From JASSUD01 sp031963445 (lineage in GTDB: Bacteria; Pseudomonadota; Gammaproteobacteria; Burkholderiales; Burkholderiaceae): a DNA stretch of 64,000 nt. Below the pieces are notes generated by a model, which worked only from the letters and a program-made list of their open reading frames with translations, was not told the origin of the DNA and did no database searches. This document shows, one piece after another, positions 53,755-62,836 of this stretch; the stretch's first letter is position 1, and the number at the start of each line of letters is the position of its first letter. The translations under genes and the position numbers were made by a program. Location of the stretch: positions 124,001-188,000 of the forward strand of contig JASSUH010000001.1 of assembly GCA_031963445.1 (NCBI GenBank), in the 5' to 3' direction.

Positions 53755-54456
53755 GTGTCTCGCCAACTATTGCTTGATTTGAGTCTGCCGCCGAGCGCCA
53801 CCTTTGATAATTTTGTTGTGGGCGCTAATCTTGAGCTTGTCACTCGTCTTGATAACCTAGCCACAGCATTAACTAGCGGACAACTTAAAGAGCGGACTTT
53901 CTACCTTTGGGGAAGTCCAGGCAGTGGTCGTACCCATTTACTGCACGCTTTATGCGATAGCGCTGCGCCAAACTGCGCGCGCTTGCTGAGTCCCAATAGT
54001 TCATTGGCCGCCTTCGAGTTTGACCCAGCGGTGAAAATCTATACGATTGATGACTGCGATAAATTGTCGCCGCATCAACAGATAGCTGCCTTCAACCTAT
54101 TCAATCAGGTGCATGCCTATCCTTATAGCGCGTTTGCAGCCAGCGGCAGTGCGCCGCCGCTAGCCCTGACGATTCGTGAAGATTTGCGCACACGCCTAGG
54201 CTGGGGGCTGATTTTTCAAATTACGATGCTAGACGACGCAGGCAAAATACGCGCGCTCGAGCAAGCCGCATTAGCGCGAGGCTTTACCTTAGCACCAGAA
54301 ATTCCAGCTTATTTATTAGCCCATTTCAGACGCGATCTGCCAAGCTTGATGGCATTACTAGATACACTGGATCAATTTTCATTAGAAAGACATCGCACGA
54401 TTACTATACCTCTGTTGCGCGAAATGCTTGCTAAGGAACCTCTGTATAGCCCCTAG
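53755..54456 (+). CDS. hda: Hda, DnaA regulatory inactivator
   Basis: 233 residues from GTG. A DnaA-like AAA+ protein: LLLDLSLPPSATFDNFVVGA, Walker A GSPGSGRTHLLH, KIYTIDDCDKLSPHQQ (Walker B), and a sensor-2 region LAHFRRDLPSLMALLD. With the β-clamp it promotes ATP hydrolysis by DnaA after initiation. The last residues (EPLYSP) and the stop come from an inserted B element. Without it the frame would go on for about 13 more residues. Confidence 0.92.
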   Translation: MSRQLLLDLSLPPSATFDNFVVGANLELVTRLDNLATALTSGQLKERTFYLWGSPGSGRTHLLHALCDSAAPNCARLLSPNSSLAAFEFDPAVKIYTIDDCDKLSPHQQIAAFNLFNQVHAYPYSAFAASGSAPPLALTIREDLRTRLGWGLIFQITMLDDAGKIRALEQAALARGFTLAPEIPAYLLAHFRRDLPSLMALLDTLDQFSLERHRTITIPLLREMLAKEPLYSP

Positions 54457-54511
54457 GGCGGCAGGATGATCAACTGAGGCCTCCTTGCCCTAGGGGTTAT
54501 ACAGAGGTTCC
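54435..54511. mobile_element. B-family element (copy B5) at the 3' end of hda
   Basis: 77 bp with near-perfect ends GGAACCTCTGTATAGCCCCT and AGGGGTTATACAGAGGTTCC, flanked by TAA at 54432-54434 and 54512-54514. It supplies the hda stop codon. The HAD phosphatase usual between hda and pcnB is absent. Confidence 0.92.
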
Positions 54512-54602
54512 TAATTCAGCAATATCTGATGCGCGTTCTAGCTTCAAGTAGAATGCAATGGTTGCGTTTCTTTAACGCATTCTCGATTTTTTTTAAGACA
54601 AC

Positions 54603-56126
54603 GTGATTATTAAATTCATCCGTAAATTATTTAGTCAAACTCAGGCGAGTGGACGTCAATCTGCCCGTTCGCCTTCATCTGCACGCACTAGGCAGCGTAA
54701 AAAGAGCGGCGCTCATACTCCGGCTGTGTTATCTGCCAAGGTACACCGGATTAATCCCTCGCTGATCTCGCCTAATGCAGTACGAGTCACGACTACGCTA
54801 CAGCAAGCTGGCTATCATGCTTTTATTGTTGGCGGGGCCGTGCGCGATTTGCTGCTTGGCACAGAGCCCAAGGATTTTGACGTAGCCACAGATGCCACCC
54901 CCGAACAAATCCAACGATTATTCCGGCGCGCACGCATTATCGGTCGGCGCTTTCAAATTGTGCATGTGCAATTCGGCAGAGAAATTATTGAGGTATCAAC
55001 CTTTCGCGCCTCAGTTGACGCGCCTGCCGACCTCCCACCAGAACCTAAACCGACTGCGTCAGTGCCACGCCATCTGCGCCGCACTGAATTAGATCGCCAT
55101 CCACATGCGGTTGATGCGAGTGGCCGTGTGCTGCGTGACAATGTCTGGGGAGCACAACACGAAGATGTCGCACGCCGAGATTTCACCATCAATGCGATGT
55201 ATTACGATCCAGCCAAGCAGACTGTGTTTGACTATCACAATGGCATGGCGGATATGCAGGCACGCCTATTACGCATGATTGGCGACCCAGTTACCCGTTA
55301 CCGCGAAGATCCCGTGCGCATGTTGCGCGTGGTGCGCTTTGCCGCAAAACTCGGTTTTGAGATTGAAGCGTCTACCCGGGCACCGCTCAGCCAACTTTCA
55401 GCGCTGATTAGCAATGTCCCTGCCGCACGGCTTTTTGATGAGACGCTTAAATTACTCCTATCAGGCTATGCGCTGGCCTCTTTGCAAAAACTACGCGCTG
55501 AAGGCTTGCATCATGGCATTTTGCCGCTGTTGGATGTGGTGTTTGAAGAACCGCAACACGAAAAATTCATCACACTCGCCCTTATGCAAACTGATGAACG
55601 TGTACGCATAGGCAAACCCGTCTCGGCCGGCTTTTTGTTCTCCGCCTTACTCTGGCATGATGTTCGTGAGCGCTGGCAAGCCTACACTGACGCAGGCCAC
55701 TATCCGATTCCAGCGCTCTATCAAGCGATGGAGGACGCGCTCGACAAGCAAACGCTTGCACTGCAAAGACGTTACATTGGCGATATGAAGGAAATTTGGG
55801 GTCTGCAACCACGCCTCGAGAGACGTGGCCGGCATGCGCTGAAATTGCTTGAGCATCCCCGCTTTAGGGCGGCGTACGATTTTCTGGTGCTGCGTGGCGA
55901 AGCAGGTGAAATTGAAATGACGCTGGTGCACTGGTGGAATGACTTTATCGCTGGCACAGTAAATGAACGTGATGCATTGATTGCAGCAAACCATAAAGAC
56001 CAGCAGCCAGCGCGTCGACGCAAAAAACGTAGCCGAAATTCTACTACGGCTAAACCACAAGCCAGCGAGCAAACCGATAGCGGAACCGATGAAACGGCTA
56101 CTCCGCCTGCGTCGCCCCTTTCTTGA
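54603..56126 (+). CDS. pcnB: Poly(A) polymerase I
   Basis: 507 residues from GTG. Nucleotidyltransferase head FIVGGAVRDLLLGTEPKDFD with catalytic DFD, ARIIGRRFQIVHV, DNVWGAQHEDVARRDFTINA, RNA-binding YREDPVRMLRVVRFAAKLGF. Basic C-terminal tail. Adds poly(A) tails that promote RNA decay. Translated 6 bp ahead of folK. Confidence 0.95.
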   Translation: MIIKFIRKLFSQTQASGRQSARSPSSARTRQRKKSGAHTPAVLSAKVHRINPSLISPNAVRVTTTLQQAGYHAFIVGGAVRDLLLGTEPKDFDVATDATPEQIQRLFRRARIIGRRFQIVHVQFGREIIEVSTFRASVDAPADLPPEPKPTASVPRHLRRTELDRHPHAVDASGRVLRDNVWGAQHEDVARRDFTINAMYYDPAKQTVFDYHNGMADMQARLLRMIGDPVTRYREDPVRMLRVVRFAAKLGFEIEASTRAPLSQLSALISNVPAARLFDETLKLLLSGYALASLQKLRAEGLHHGILPLLDVVFEEPQHEKFITLALMQTDERVRIGKPVSAGFLFSALLWHDVRERWQAYTDAGHYPIPALYQAMEDALDKQTLALQRRYIGDMKEIWGLQPRLERRGRHALKLLEHPRFRAAYDFLVLRGEAGEIEMTLVHWWNDFIAGTVNERDALIAANHKDQQPARRRKKRSRNSTTAKPQASEQTDSGTDETATPPASPLS

Positions 56127-56132
56127 TACGCA

Positions 56133-56615
56133 ATGGCACTCGTTTACTTAGGACTTGGCGCCAATCTGGGGCATGCTCAACAGACCTTGCAGCAGGCTAT
56201 CGATACGTTAGCGCATCGCCCTGAGGTCAGGCTACGCAGCACCTCAAGTTTGTATCGCACCCAGCCTATCGAAGCACAAGGACCGGATTATTACAATTGT
56301 GTTGTCGCGCTCGACACTCAATTATCGCCGCGCTCATTACTCACGTTATGTCAGACCATTGAAGCTGACTTCGGCCGTCAGCGGCTTTATAAAAACGCGC
56401 CGCGTACGCTTGATCTCGATATTCTTCTGTACGATGCGGTGTCTGTGAACGAAGGTGATTTGGTCATACCTCATCCTCGTTTAACTGAGCGGGCCTTTGT
56501 ACTAGTTCCGTTAATTGAACTCAATCCTGCTATCGAAATACCACAGCGTGGGCGTGCTGACCTTTTCTTAGCGGCGGTAGCCGGACAACGTATTGAGAAA
56601 GTAAGCTTTGACTAA
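56133..56615 (+). CDS. folK: HPPK, folate pyrophosphokinase
   Basis: 160 residues: YLGLGANLGHAQQTLQQAID, RTQPIEAQGPDYYNCVVALD and the signature RTLDLDILLYD. Transfers pyrophosphate to 6-hydroxymethyl-dihydropterin in folate synthesis. Together with the pabB-pabC fusion it indicates a folate route. Confidence 0.96.
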   Translation: MALVYLGLGANLGHAQQTLQQAIDTLAHRPEVRLRSTSSLYRTQPIEAQGPDYYNCVVALDTQLSPRSLLTLCQTIEADFGRQRLYKNAPRTLDLDILLYDAVSVNEGDLVIPHPRLTERAFVLVPLIELNPAIEIPQRGRADLFLAAVAGQRIEKVSFD

Positions 56616-56664
56616 AATTCGCCTACCCAATCATTGAATAAAGAAATCAAACCAACCCTAAAAA

Positions 56665-57480
56665 ATGAAAGATCTGCCATCTCCCGATCGACGTCCCGTC
56701 ACCGTACCCATATTGCAAACGATGCGCGCAGCAGGAGAAAAAATAACCCTTCTAACCTGTTATGACGCAAGCTTTGCCACATTACTGGATAACGCTCAGG
56801 TGGATGCTTTATTAGTGGGCGACTCGCTGGGTAACGTTTTGCAAGGGCGTTCAACCACATTGCCGGTTACCGTAGCCGATCTGGTTTATCACACTGAATG
56901 CGTAGCACGAGGCAACCAAACAGCACTGGTCATCGCTGACTTACCGTTTGGCAGCTATGTGACGGCTGAGCAAGCGTTTACCAATGCGGCAGCGCTCATG
57001 CGTGCAGGGGCACATATGGTTAAGCTGGAAGGCGGCGCATGGCTTAGTCAAACCGTGCAATTTTTAGTTGAGCGAGCGATCCCTGTCTGCGTTCATTTAG
57101 GGCTAACCCCTCAATCCGTTCATACATTTGGCGGCTTCAAAGTCCAAGGCAAAACAGAAGCAGCGGCAAGCCAATTATTAAATGATGCGCTAGCCTTGCA
57201 ACAAGCAGGGGCACAATTAGTTGTATTAGAGGCCATCCCCGCCACAGTCGCGGCCAAGATTACCCGCTCACTCACGATTCCAACGATTGGCATCGGCGCT
57301 GGCCCTGATTGCTCGGGGCAAGTACTCGTTTTATACGACATGCTGGGCATTTTCCCTGGCAAGCGGCCACGCTTTGCAAAAAATTTTCTAGCAGGCCAGC
57401 CTGATCTTGAGCAAGCCATCCGCGCTTACGTGCGAGAAGTGAAAGAAGGGAAATTTCCTACGGCTGAACATACATTCTGA
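56665..57480 (+). CDS. panB: Ketopantoate hydroxymethyltransferase
   Basis: 271 residues: LTCYDASFATLLDNAQVDAL, LVGDSLGNVLQG (metal Asp), VKLEGG, and GIGAGPDCSGQVLVLYDMLG. First step of pantothenate synthesis. In Burkholderia a nucleoside kinase gene sits between folK and panB; here they are 49 bp apart. A weak hairpin TCCTCTG/CAGAGGA lies 60-90 bp downstream. Confidence 0.96.
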   Translation: MKDLPSPDRRPVTVPILQTMRAAGEKITLLTCYDASFATLLDNAQVDALLVGDSLGNVLQGRSTTLPVTVADLVYHTECVARGNQTALVIADLPFGSYVTAEQAFTNAAALMRAGAHMVKLEGGAWLSQTVQFLVERAIPVCVHLGLTPQSVHTFGGFKVQGKTEAAASQLLNDALALQQAGAQLVVLEAIPATVAAKITRSLTIPTIGIGAGPDCSGQVLVLYDMLGIFPGKRPRFAKNFLAGQPDLEQAIRAYVREVKEGKFPTAEHTF

Positions 57481-57658
57481 GCGTATACATTTAAGCTTAT
57501 TTATCACTGAGAATCATTGTGAAGATAGTCAGCTTATCTTTTATCCTCTGCTACAAATGGTGACAGAGGACTTTCATTTAAACTTAGGAATTAACAAAAC
57601 GGACGAGTATTGGCTGCCATAACTGCAGTGCTAGAATCGATGCACTTAAGGAATGAAT

Positions 57659-58018
57659 ATGGCCGCTCTAATCTTTGATACCCTAAGCTTTTCTAAACAG
57701 CTCAAAACAGCTGGCGTACCAGCTGCACAAGCAGAGGCAGAAACCAAAGTGTTAGCTGAATTGTTTGAAGCCGATTTAAAAGACCTGGCTACTAAAGACG
57801 ACCTTTTCATCACTCAAAAAAGTCTGCAGCATGAAATGAAAGATTTGCGGCATGAAATAGGAGATATGCGGCATGAAATGAAAAGCATGTACAAAGATCT
57901 GGATGCCAAAATCGAAAAGGTTGATATCAAACTTAGCGGAGAAATGAGCCTGATTAAGTGGATGTTTGGCGCAATGATCGCCGGCATTATTGGGATTCTG
58001 ACTAAGCTGTTTTTTTGA
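57659..58018 (+). CDS. DUF1640-like coiled-coil protein with C-terminal membrane helix
   Basis: 119 residues from the ATG at 57659, chosen because AAGGA then has a 6-bp spacing; an ATG at 57653 is too close. N-terminal FSKQLKTAGVPAAQAEAET, then LATKDDLFIT and a coiled coil, ending in a helix (MFGAMIAGIIGILTKLFF). The pattern is that of DUF1640-type (CCDC90-like) proteins, widespread and of unknown function. Residues about 57-77 come from three 21-bp DNA repeats. Confidence 0.75.
   Translation: MAALIFDTLSFSKQLKTAGVPAAQAEAETKVLAELFEADLKDLATKDDLFITQKSLQHEMKDLRHEIGDMRHEMKSMYKDLDAKIEKVDIKLSGEMSLIKWMFGAMIAGIIGILTKLFF
57827..57889 (+). repeat. Three tandem 21-bp repeats in the coiled-coil gene
   Basis: Units 57827-57847, 57848-57868 and 57869-57889 each encode a heptad of the form (Q/R)HE(M/I)xxx. 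One unit equals one coiled-coil heptad plus no shift, so unit number could vary without breaking the coil. Confidence 0.75.
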
Positions 58019-58020
58019 AT

Positions 58021-58062
58021 AAAAAAATTGCTCACTATCCCTATCTCAGAATAAGTGAGCAA
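58021..58062 (-). terminator. Terminator on the minus strand, 230 bp below the hypothetical gene
   Basis: TTGCTCACT (58028-58036) pairs with AGTGAGCAA (58054-58062); on the minus strand T7 follows. It probably terminated the gene ending at 58291 before an A element inserted in between. It may also act on the coiled-coil gene. Confidence 0.7.
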
Positions 58063-58126
58063 AGTAAAAACAAATCCGCTTACCTATATGGCAAATCAAA
58101 TGCCATTTTTCAGATAGCTCTTCTAA

Positions 58127-58291
58127 GAGCCGTTCATAATTTTTCAAAAGTGGGGTTGTGTTGGGGTTCCGCATTTAATCAAATGAGTCACCCCAACCTA
58201 TGAAAAATGCCAAAAAATTATAGGTTGGGGTGACGAAGGAACTCCAACATGATGGCCTCAAGGGTAACTTCTGGAGATTCTGAACAGGTTC
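58127..58291. mobile_element. A-family element (copy A9), 165 bp
   Basis: Ends GAGCCGTTCATAAT and GATTCTGAACAGGTTC, flanked by TAA at 58124-58126 and 58292-58294. Two arms: the left carries the ggttccgcatttaatcaaat insert, the right does not. It inserted at the stop codon of the minus-strand gene and preserves the stop. Confidence 0.88.
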
Positions 58292-59112
58292 TAAGCGGTT
58301 AAAGCGATATCGATAAGGGGAAATTCCTCTAAATCAATTTTCCGTGGATAGCCAAGCTCACTTTTCTTTTCGTGATTCAGACTAAAAAACCACTTAAGAA
58401 AGGCTGCAAACAACTTTAAAACAGTCTTCTCTAATTGATTCTGAGTAGTTTTTACACCCCCTCCAGAAACGTTCTTTTCCTTTTGAAGCTCACGTTCTAG
58501 GCAACCATAGCCGTTCTCTATGTATTTATTGATTTCGGCATCAATCCTAAGCTTATTTTCTACCTTGTCGTAAAGTTTCATTACAAACTCAACTCGATCA
58601 TACCGTAGCGCATAAATAACGACTTCATCAAGAAAATTAACGGGCTGTTTTGAATACTCGCAAACTTGATCGAAATATTCTGTGAATTTTTGTTTAGATT
58701 GAGCAAGCGGCCCTTCCTTTACAAACAAATAATCACTCAACAATCGACTCACTTCTCGCTCATCTACTTTCCCTTGATTTGCAGCTAAAACAAGCGGCTC
58801 AAGTGAATCAACTGGATCAGCTCTTTGCTTAAGCAATTCCTCAATTTTCTCGATGTAACGACTCGGTCTTGCCTGCACTAAGCGTATGGCAACTTTTGTA
58901 CGATCAGCCGCCCCGCATTCAAATAATTCTTGCGCAAGAGCTTCATTGCCATTAGCCAACGCATCGGCTGCATAACAGCTGGTAAGCTTATCATCGATCA
59001 GATGCGTTAATTTCTGCTGCTGCGTCGTTGGTATTTTCCCGATCTTGCTAACGGGCTGCTGTCCGAAAGCGCCCATTGCAGGCGCTTTGATGGGGCTAAT
59101 GGCTGTAGGCAT
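58291..59112 (-). CDS. Unrecognised helical protein (273 residues)
   Basis: I do not recognise a family. No signal peptide; the N-terminus is Pro/Gly-rich (PTAISPIKAPAMGAFGQQPV). The rest is predicted helical with units that look loosely ankyrin-like (CYAADALANGNEALAQELFE; EPLVLAANQGKVDEREVSRL), so a degenerate repeat protein is possible. More AT-rich than the housekeeping genes. Single gene on the minus strand with its own terminator further down. It might be a secreted host-interaction protein, on weak grounds. Confidence 0.6.
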   Translation of the reverse strand: MPTAISPIKAPAMGAFGQQPVSKIGKIPTTQQQKLTHLIDDKLTSCYAADALANGNEALAQELFECGAADRTKVAIRLVQARPSRYIEKIEELLKQRADPVDSLEPLVLAANQGKVDEREVSRLLSDYLFVKEGPLAQSKQKFTEYFDQVCEYSKQPVNFLDEVVIYALRYDRVEFVMKLYDKVENKLRIDAEINKYIENGYGCLERELQKEKNVSGGGVKTTQNQLEKTVLKLFAAFLKWFFSLNHEKKSELGYPRKIDLEEFPLIDIALTA

Positions 59113-59205
59113 TTCGCATCCCTATAAATATTGAAACCGCATTAAAACTGGCACCCGTAACTTAAAGCCCTCCAAAACCAGATTAATTAAGGAAGGTTTG
59201 TATTA

Positions 59206-59370
59206 AAGCTCTGGCGCCATCCTTCGCATCTATTGCTGAGAGTGCTGATAAACAAATCTTTGGTCCAGATTCTAGCATGTGGCTGCTATATGACAGTAAG
59301 AGCATTACCTATGTCAATCATGAATCAGTGCTGAATATTGGGATACCCTTTACTCGACTAGCCTTGCTTT
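59206..59370 (+). pseudogene. Possible gene remnant between the hypothetical gene and pabB
   Basis: An open run without a start codon encodes about 50 protein-like residues (APSFASIAESADKQIFGPDS and MWLLYDSKSITYVNHESVL) up to a TAA at about 59370. It could be the 3' end of a lost gene. I recognise no family and the evidence is thin. Confidence 0.25.
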
Positions 59371-61290
59371 AAGTGCTCCGTGCACGGCATTGCATAGGTA
59401 AATTTCTTCTGCGTTATGCAAATCAGCTAACGTCAACACTCGCTCAGCAACACCCCAATTCATATCATCTAGCAAAACAGAACGCATTACGCCCGGCAGA
59501 ATCCCGCTTGCAAGCGGAGGTGTCCACCAACGTCCAGCAAGTTTTACCAACAGATTGCTACGCGCTCCTTCGGTTAACTCGCCGCGCGTGTTGGTAAATA
59601 AGATATCGAAGGCGCCTCGTTCTTCGGCAAGACGTAAAGCATCCGTATAACGCGCGCGCTCGGTAGTTTTATAACGTAGCCAAAGATTATCGGCTTGCAT
59701 CGGCGCCAAGCCTTCATTAGAGGCTAAAAGCAAGTTGACTGGCTCAAGCGGGCGCTGCATCAGCTCGGTCGCCGTTATTTGCAGCGCACCTGTTTGATTT
59801 ATTTGTAAGCGCAATCGATAACGCATGCCAGGTAAGAGTGCTGCCAACTGCGCTTGCAGCTGCGTGCATAAAATAGACACGTGCCATGCAAAATTAAAGC
59901 GACGTGCAGTCCGACGCAAACGCCTCCAATGCCTGCGCAGATGGCGAATACCTTCTGCACGCGTGGCATACATGGTTTCAATCAGCTCAAAACCCGCATC
60001 CATATCGGTTAAAAACTGTGCCTTTAGCGCGCATTCAGCCGCTTCACTCGCTGCTGTGCTATCGGAGACAATTCCAGCACCAACGCCAAGCTGGCCTTTA
60101 CGCAAACCATCGGCATCGGGTTTATCTAGGGTCAACGTACGAATAGCGACGGATAAACAAAAATCGCCACAGCGCCGCTCATTCGTCACAGCAGGTTCAA
60201 GCCAACCGATGGCTCCTGTATAGATGCCACGAGGCGTATTTTCTAATACATTGATGTACTGCATGGCCCGATGTTTTGGCGCACCGGTAATTGAACCACA
60301 GGGAAAGAGCGCGGCCATAATCTGCGCAAACGAAGCGCTAGCGGCAAGCTGCGCTTCGATGGTTGAAGTCATCTGCCACACAGTGGGATAAGGTGCCACC
60401 GCAAACAACGCTGGCACGCGCACTGAACCAAGCTGTGCAACACGACTCAAATCATTACGCAGCAAATCCACAATCATTAAATTTTCTGCCCGATTCTTAA
60501 CACTTGCGCTCAACTCAGCGGCAGCCTGGGCATCTGCTGCTGGGTCAGGTAGGCGCGCCGCCGTGCCTTTCATCGGGCAAGCGGTAACCGAACCTGCTTG
60601 GTGACGCAGAAAAAGTTCAGGAGAACAGGAAATAACCGAGCGCCCATCAGCTAATGCGATCAACGCACCATAAGGGACTGGCTGACGCGCGCGTAGACGT
60701 CGGTACAACGCAAGGGGTGCGCCAAACGCGGCAAGTTGAAGACGATAGGTGTAATTGATTTGGTATACCTCACCAGCCTTTAACGCGGCTTGCAACGCAC
60801 TAAATGCTTGCTCAAAAGCGTGAGGGGAGACGGTTGCACGAACATCTACCACGCCAGCAGCAGAAGGTAGATTGGCCTGATTCTGAGGCGCTGCTGTATC
60901 TTGCTCAGCTAACCAAGCATGCACCTCTAATTGAGAAAGCCGTGCACAATGACAAAACATTAAAAAACGAAAAGCCGGCGCCTGTTGAGCACCGGCTTTA
61001 TCTCGCCCTAGTTGAGCACAAACACCCCATTCGTAGTCAGCCAAAATAACGGCATGCAAACCCGCTTGCAGATCAGCTTCTACATCAGCACAAACACGCT
61101 CCCAATCATTAGCTGAATCACAAACTCGTTCGTGCGACCAATCTGTGTAAAGGCGACTTAACGGATTTTCTTCAGTTGCATTGCAATCATCAAGCAAGAC
61201 AAAGCTGTTGCTCAAGTACCTTCCCCAATCCCAAAAAAACCTGTTTAGGGTTTTCCTGGTGGTCTTGCGCCGCCGCAGACAGCAAGACAT
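59350..61290 (-). CDS. pabB: Aminodeoxychorismate synthase/lyase fusion (PabB-PabC)
   Basis: About 620-646 residues. Residues about 25-380 are the chorismate-binding part (YQINYTYRLQLAAFG, CPMKGTAARLPD, NLMIVDLLRNDLSRVAQLGS, FPCGSITGAPKHRAMQYI); from about 420 comes a PLP class-IV lyase domain (ELIETMYATRAEGIRHLRRH, LTEGARSNLLV). It makes p-aminobenzoate for folate. The ATG at 61290 lies inside a C element and its first 20 or so residues are element-encoded; a TTG at 61215 with GGGGAAGG upstream better matches the family N-terminus. Confidence 0.92.
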   Translation of the reverse strand: MSCCLRRRKTTRKTLNRFFWDWGRYLSNSFVLLDDCNATEENPLSRLYTDWSHERVCDSANDWERVCADVEADLQAGLHAVILADYEWGVCAQLGRDKAGAQQAPAFRFLMFCHCARLSQLEVHAWLAEQDTAAPQNQANLPSAAGVVDVRATVSPHAFEQAFSALQAALKAGEVYQINYTYRLQLAAFGAPLALYRRLRARQPVPYGALIALADGRSVISCSPELFLRHQAGSVTACPMKGTAARLPDPAADAQAAAELSASVKNRAENLMIVDLLRNDLSRVAQLGSVRVPALFAVAPYPTVWQMTSTIEAQLAASASFAQIMAALFPCGSITGAPKHRAMQYINVLENTPRGIYTGAIGWLEPAVTNERRCGDFCLSVAIRTLTLDKPDADGLRKGQLGVGAGIVSDSTAASEAAECALKAQFLTDMDAGFELIETMYATRAEGIRHLRRHWRRLRRTARRFNFAWHVSILCTQLQAQLAALLPGMRYRLRLQINQTGALQITATELMQRPLEPVNLLLASNEGLAPMQADNLWLRYKTTERARYTDALRLAEERGAFDILFTNTRGELTEGARSNLLVKLAGRWWTPPLASGILPGVMRSVLLDDMNWGVAERVLTLADLHNAEEIYLCNAVHGALKARLVE

Positions 61291-61335
61291 ACGGCAAGGC
61301 GGCGCAAGGGCGCCAGGGAAAGCCTAAACAGGTTT
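61237..61335. mobile_element. C-family element (copy C1) over the 5' end of pabB
   Basis: Ends AAACCTGTTTAGGG and GCCTAAACAGGTTT, then TAA. The interior is GC-rich and palindromic (tcttgcgccgccgcagacag against aaggcggcgcaagggcgcca). It lies between dnaJ and pabB. Confidence 0.85.
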
Positions 61336-61381
61336 TAAGAGGGCAAGCTCAAGCCCTCGTTCTGATTACTACGGATTTGCT

Positions 61382-62509
61382 TTACTCAAAGAAATTTTTT
61401 ACTCGTTCAAACCAGCTTTTACTTTGCGGGCTATGTCGCGCACCGCCATCGCTGAGCGAACGTTCAAATTGCTTGAGCAAATCACGTTGATGTTCAGTCA
61501 ACTTAACTGGCGTTTCGACTTGTACATGTACATATAGATCGCCAGGCACGTTAGAGTGCACCCCTTTAATTCCCTTGCCACGCAAGCGGAAGGTTTTGCT
61601 CGACTGGGTACCTTCAGGCACATCAAAAGTAGCGCGGCCATTCAAGGTCGGCACCTCAATCTCCCCCCCTAGCGCAGCCGTGGTGAAAGAGACTGGCATA
61701 CGGCAATGCAATGTATCGCCATCGCGTTCAAAGACAGCATGCGGCTTAACATGGATTTCAATATATAAATCCCCAGGCGGTCCGCCATTACTCCCTGGCT
61801 CACCATTCCCCGCCGAGCGAATACGCATACCCTCATCAATGCCAGCTGGAATCGTCACTGCCATCGTTTTGGTACGTTTTGTTTTGCCTGCGCCATGACA
61901 GCTCATGCATGGGTCGGCAATGTAGCTACCGCTACCATGACATTTAGGGCAAGTTTGTTGAATGCTAAAAAAGCCCTGCGACATGCGCACTGCACCACTG
62001 CCCTTACAAGTTGGGCAGGTCGAGGGTTTTGTACCTGCTTTCGCGCCTGAACCGTGGCACACATCACAATTGTCCCAGCTCGGGACACGAATTTGCGTTT
62101 CATAGCCACGCGCTGCTTGCTCCAGCGTAATTTCCATGCTGTAGCGCAAATCAGCACCACGATAGACGCGTGAGCCGCCCTGCTCGCGACCACCCGCAGA
62201 AGCACCGAAAATATCGCCAAAAATATCACCAAAGGCATCAGCAAAGCCGCCAAACCCCTGCGCACCGCCTGCTCCCATATTAGGATCGACGCCACTATGG
62301 CCATATTGATCATAAGCTGCACGCTTTTGCGCGTCGCTTAGCATTTCATAGGCTTCTTTAACTTCTTTAAACTGCTCTTCAGCGTCTTTGTTGCCTGAGT
62401 TGCGGTCAGGATGGTATTTCATCGCTAGCTTGCGATACGACTTTTTAATTTCGTCATCGCTCGCATTTCTAGCAACGCCTAATACTTCGTAATAATCTCG
62501 TTTTGCCAT
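61382..62509 (-). CDS. dnaJ: DnaJ co-chaperone
   Basis: 375 residues: J domain with HPD (MKYHPDRNSGNKDAEEQFKE), Gly/Phe-rich region, four CxxCxGxG zinc repeats (CDVCHGSGAKAG, CPTCKGSG, CPKCHGSG, CMSCHGAG) and the C-terminal substrate domains. Stimulates DnaK ATPase. It follows dnaK after a 430-bp gap filled by two elements. Confidence 0.97.
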   Translation of the reverse strand: MAKRDYYEVLGVARNASDDEIKKSYRKLAMKYHPDRNSGNKDAEEQFKEVKEAYEMLSDAQKRAAYDQYGHSGVDPNMGAGGAQGFGGFADAFGDIFGDIFGASAGGREQGGSRVYRGADLRYSMEITLEQAARGYETQIRVPSWDNCDVCHGSGAKAGTKPSTCPTCKGSGAVRMSQGFFSIQQTCPKCHGSGSYIADPCMSCHGAGKTKRTKTMAVTIPAGIDEGMRIRSAGNGEPGSNGGPPGDLYIEIHVKPHAVFERDGDTLHCRMPVSFTTAALGGEIEVPTLNGRATFDVPEGTQSSKTFRLRGKGIKGVHSNVPGDLYVHVQVETPVKLTEHQRDLLKQFERSLSDGGARHSPQSKSWFERVKNFFE

Positions 62510-62680
62510 CTTAGTTCAGCACTTTCTGGACGCGTTGTATGCGCAAAAGGCTTGCTTCAATTACTTAAGGCAAGCCATTAAATGTGGTCATTAGACAATT
62601 ACTGCGCTAATGCTTTGAATTTCTCGACTAAAGATTGTGCGCTAGCTCAAAAAAACAAAAGCCAGGCAAATAAAGAATAG
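62510..62680. other. Gap between dnaK and dnaJ (part not occupied by elements)
   Basis: About 170 bp upstream of dnaJ with no gene and no clear hairpin. With the two elements next to it, the dnaK-dnaJ distance is 428 bp, much more than usual. Confidence 0.5.
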
Positions 62681-62833
62681 AGGCTGTTGGTACGCATGTT
62701 GGGGTTCCGTATTTAATTAAATGAGTCACCCCAACCTACGAACATTGCAATTGTAGGTTGGGGTGACGAAGGAACCCCAACATGCGTACCAAGCACCCCT
62801 CAGAGCCTTCTGTTTAGAAATCATGAAAGGCTC
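62681..62833. mobile_element. A-family element (copy A10) between dnaK and dnaJ
   Basis: Two arms with a short loop: left arm contains the ggttccgtatttaattaaat insert, right arm has the plain gacgaaggaacc form. The left terminus is truncated and the right ends GAAAGGCTC. It abuts element C2 three bases away. Confidence 0.85.
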
Positions 62834-62836
62834 TGA

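Noticed and set aside
58021..58203. 62-codon plus-strand frame after the coiled-coil gene
   Set aside because: It runs through a terminator hairpin and an A element, so it is not a gene.
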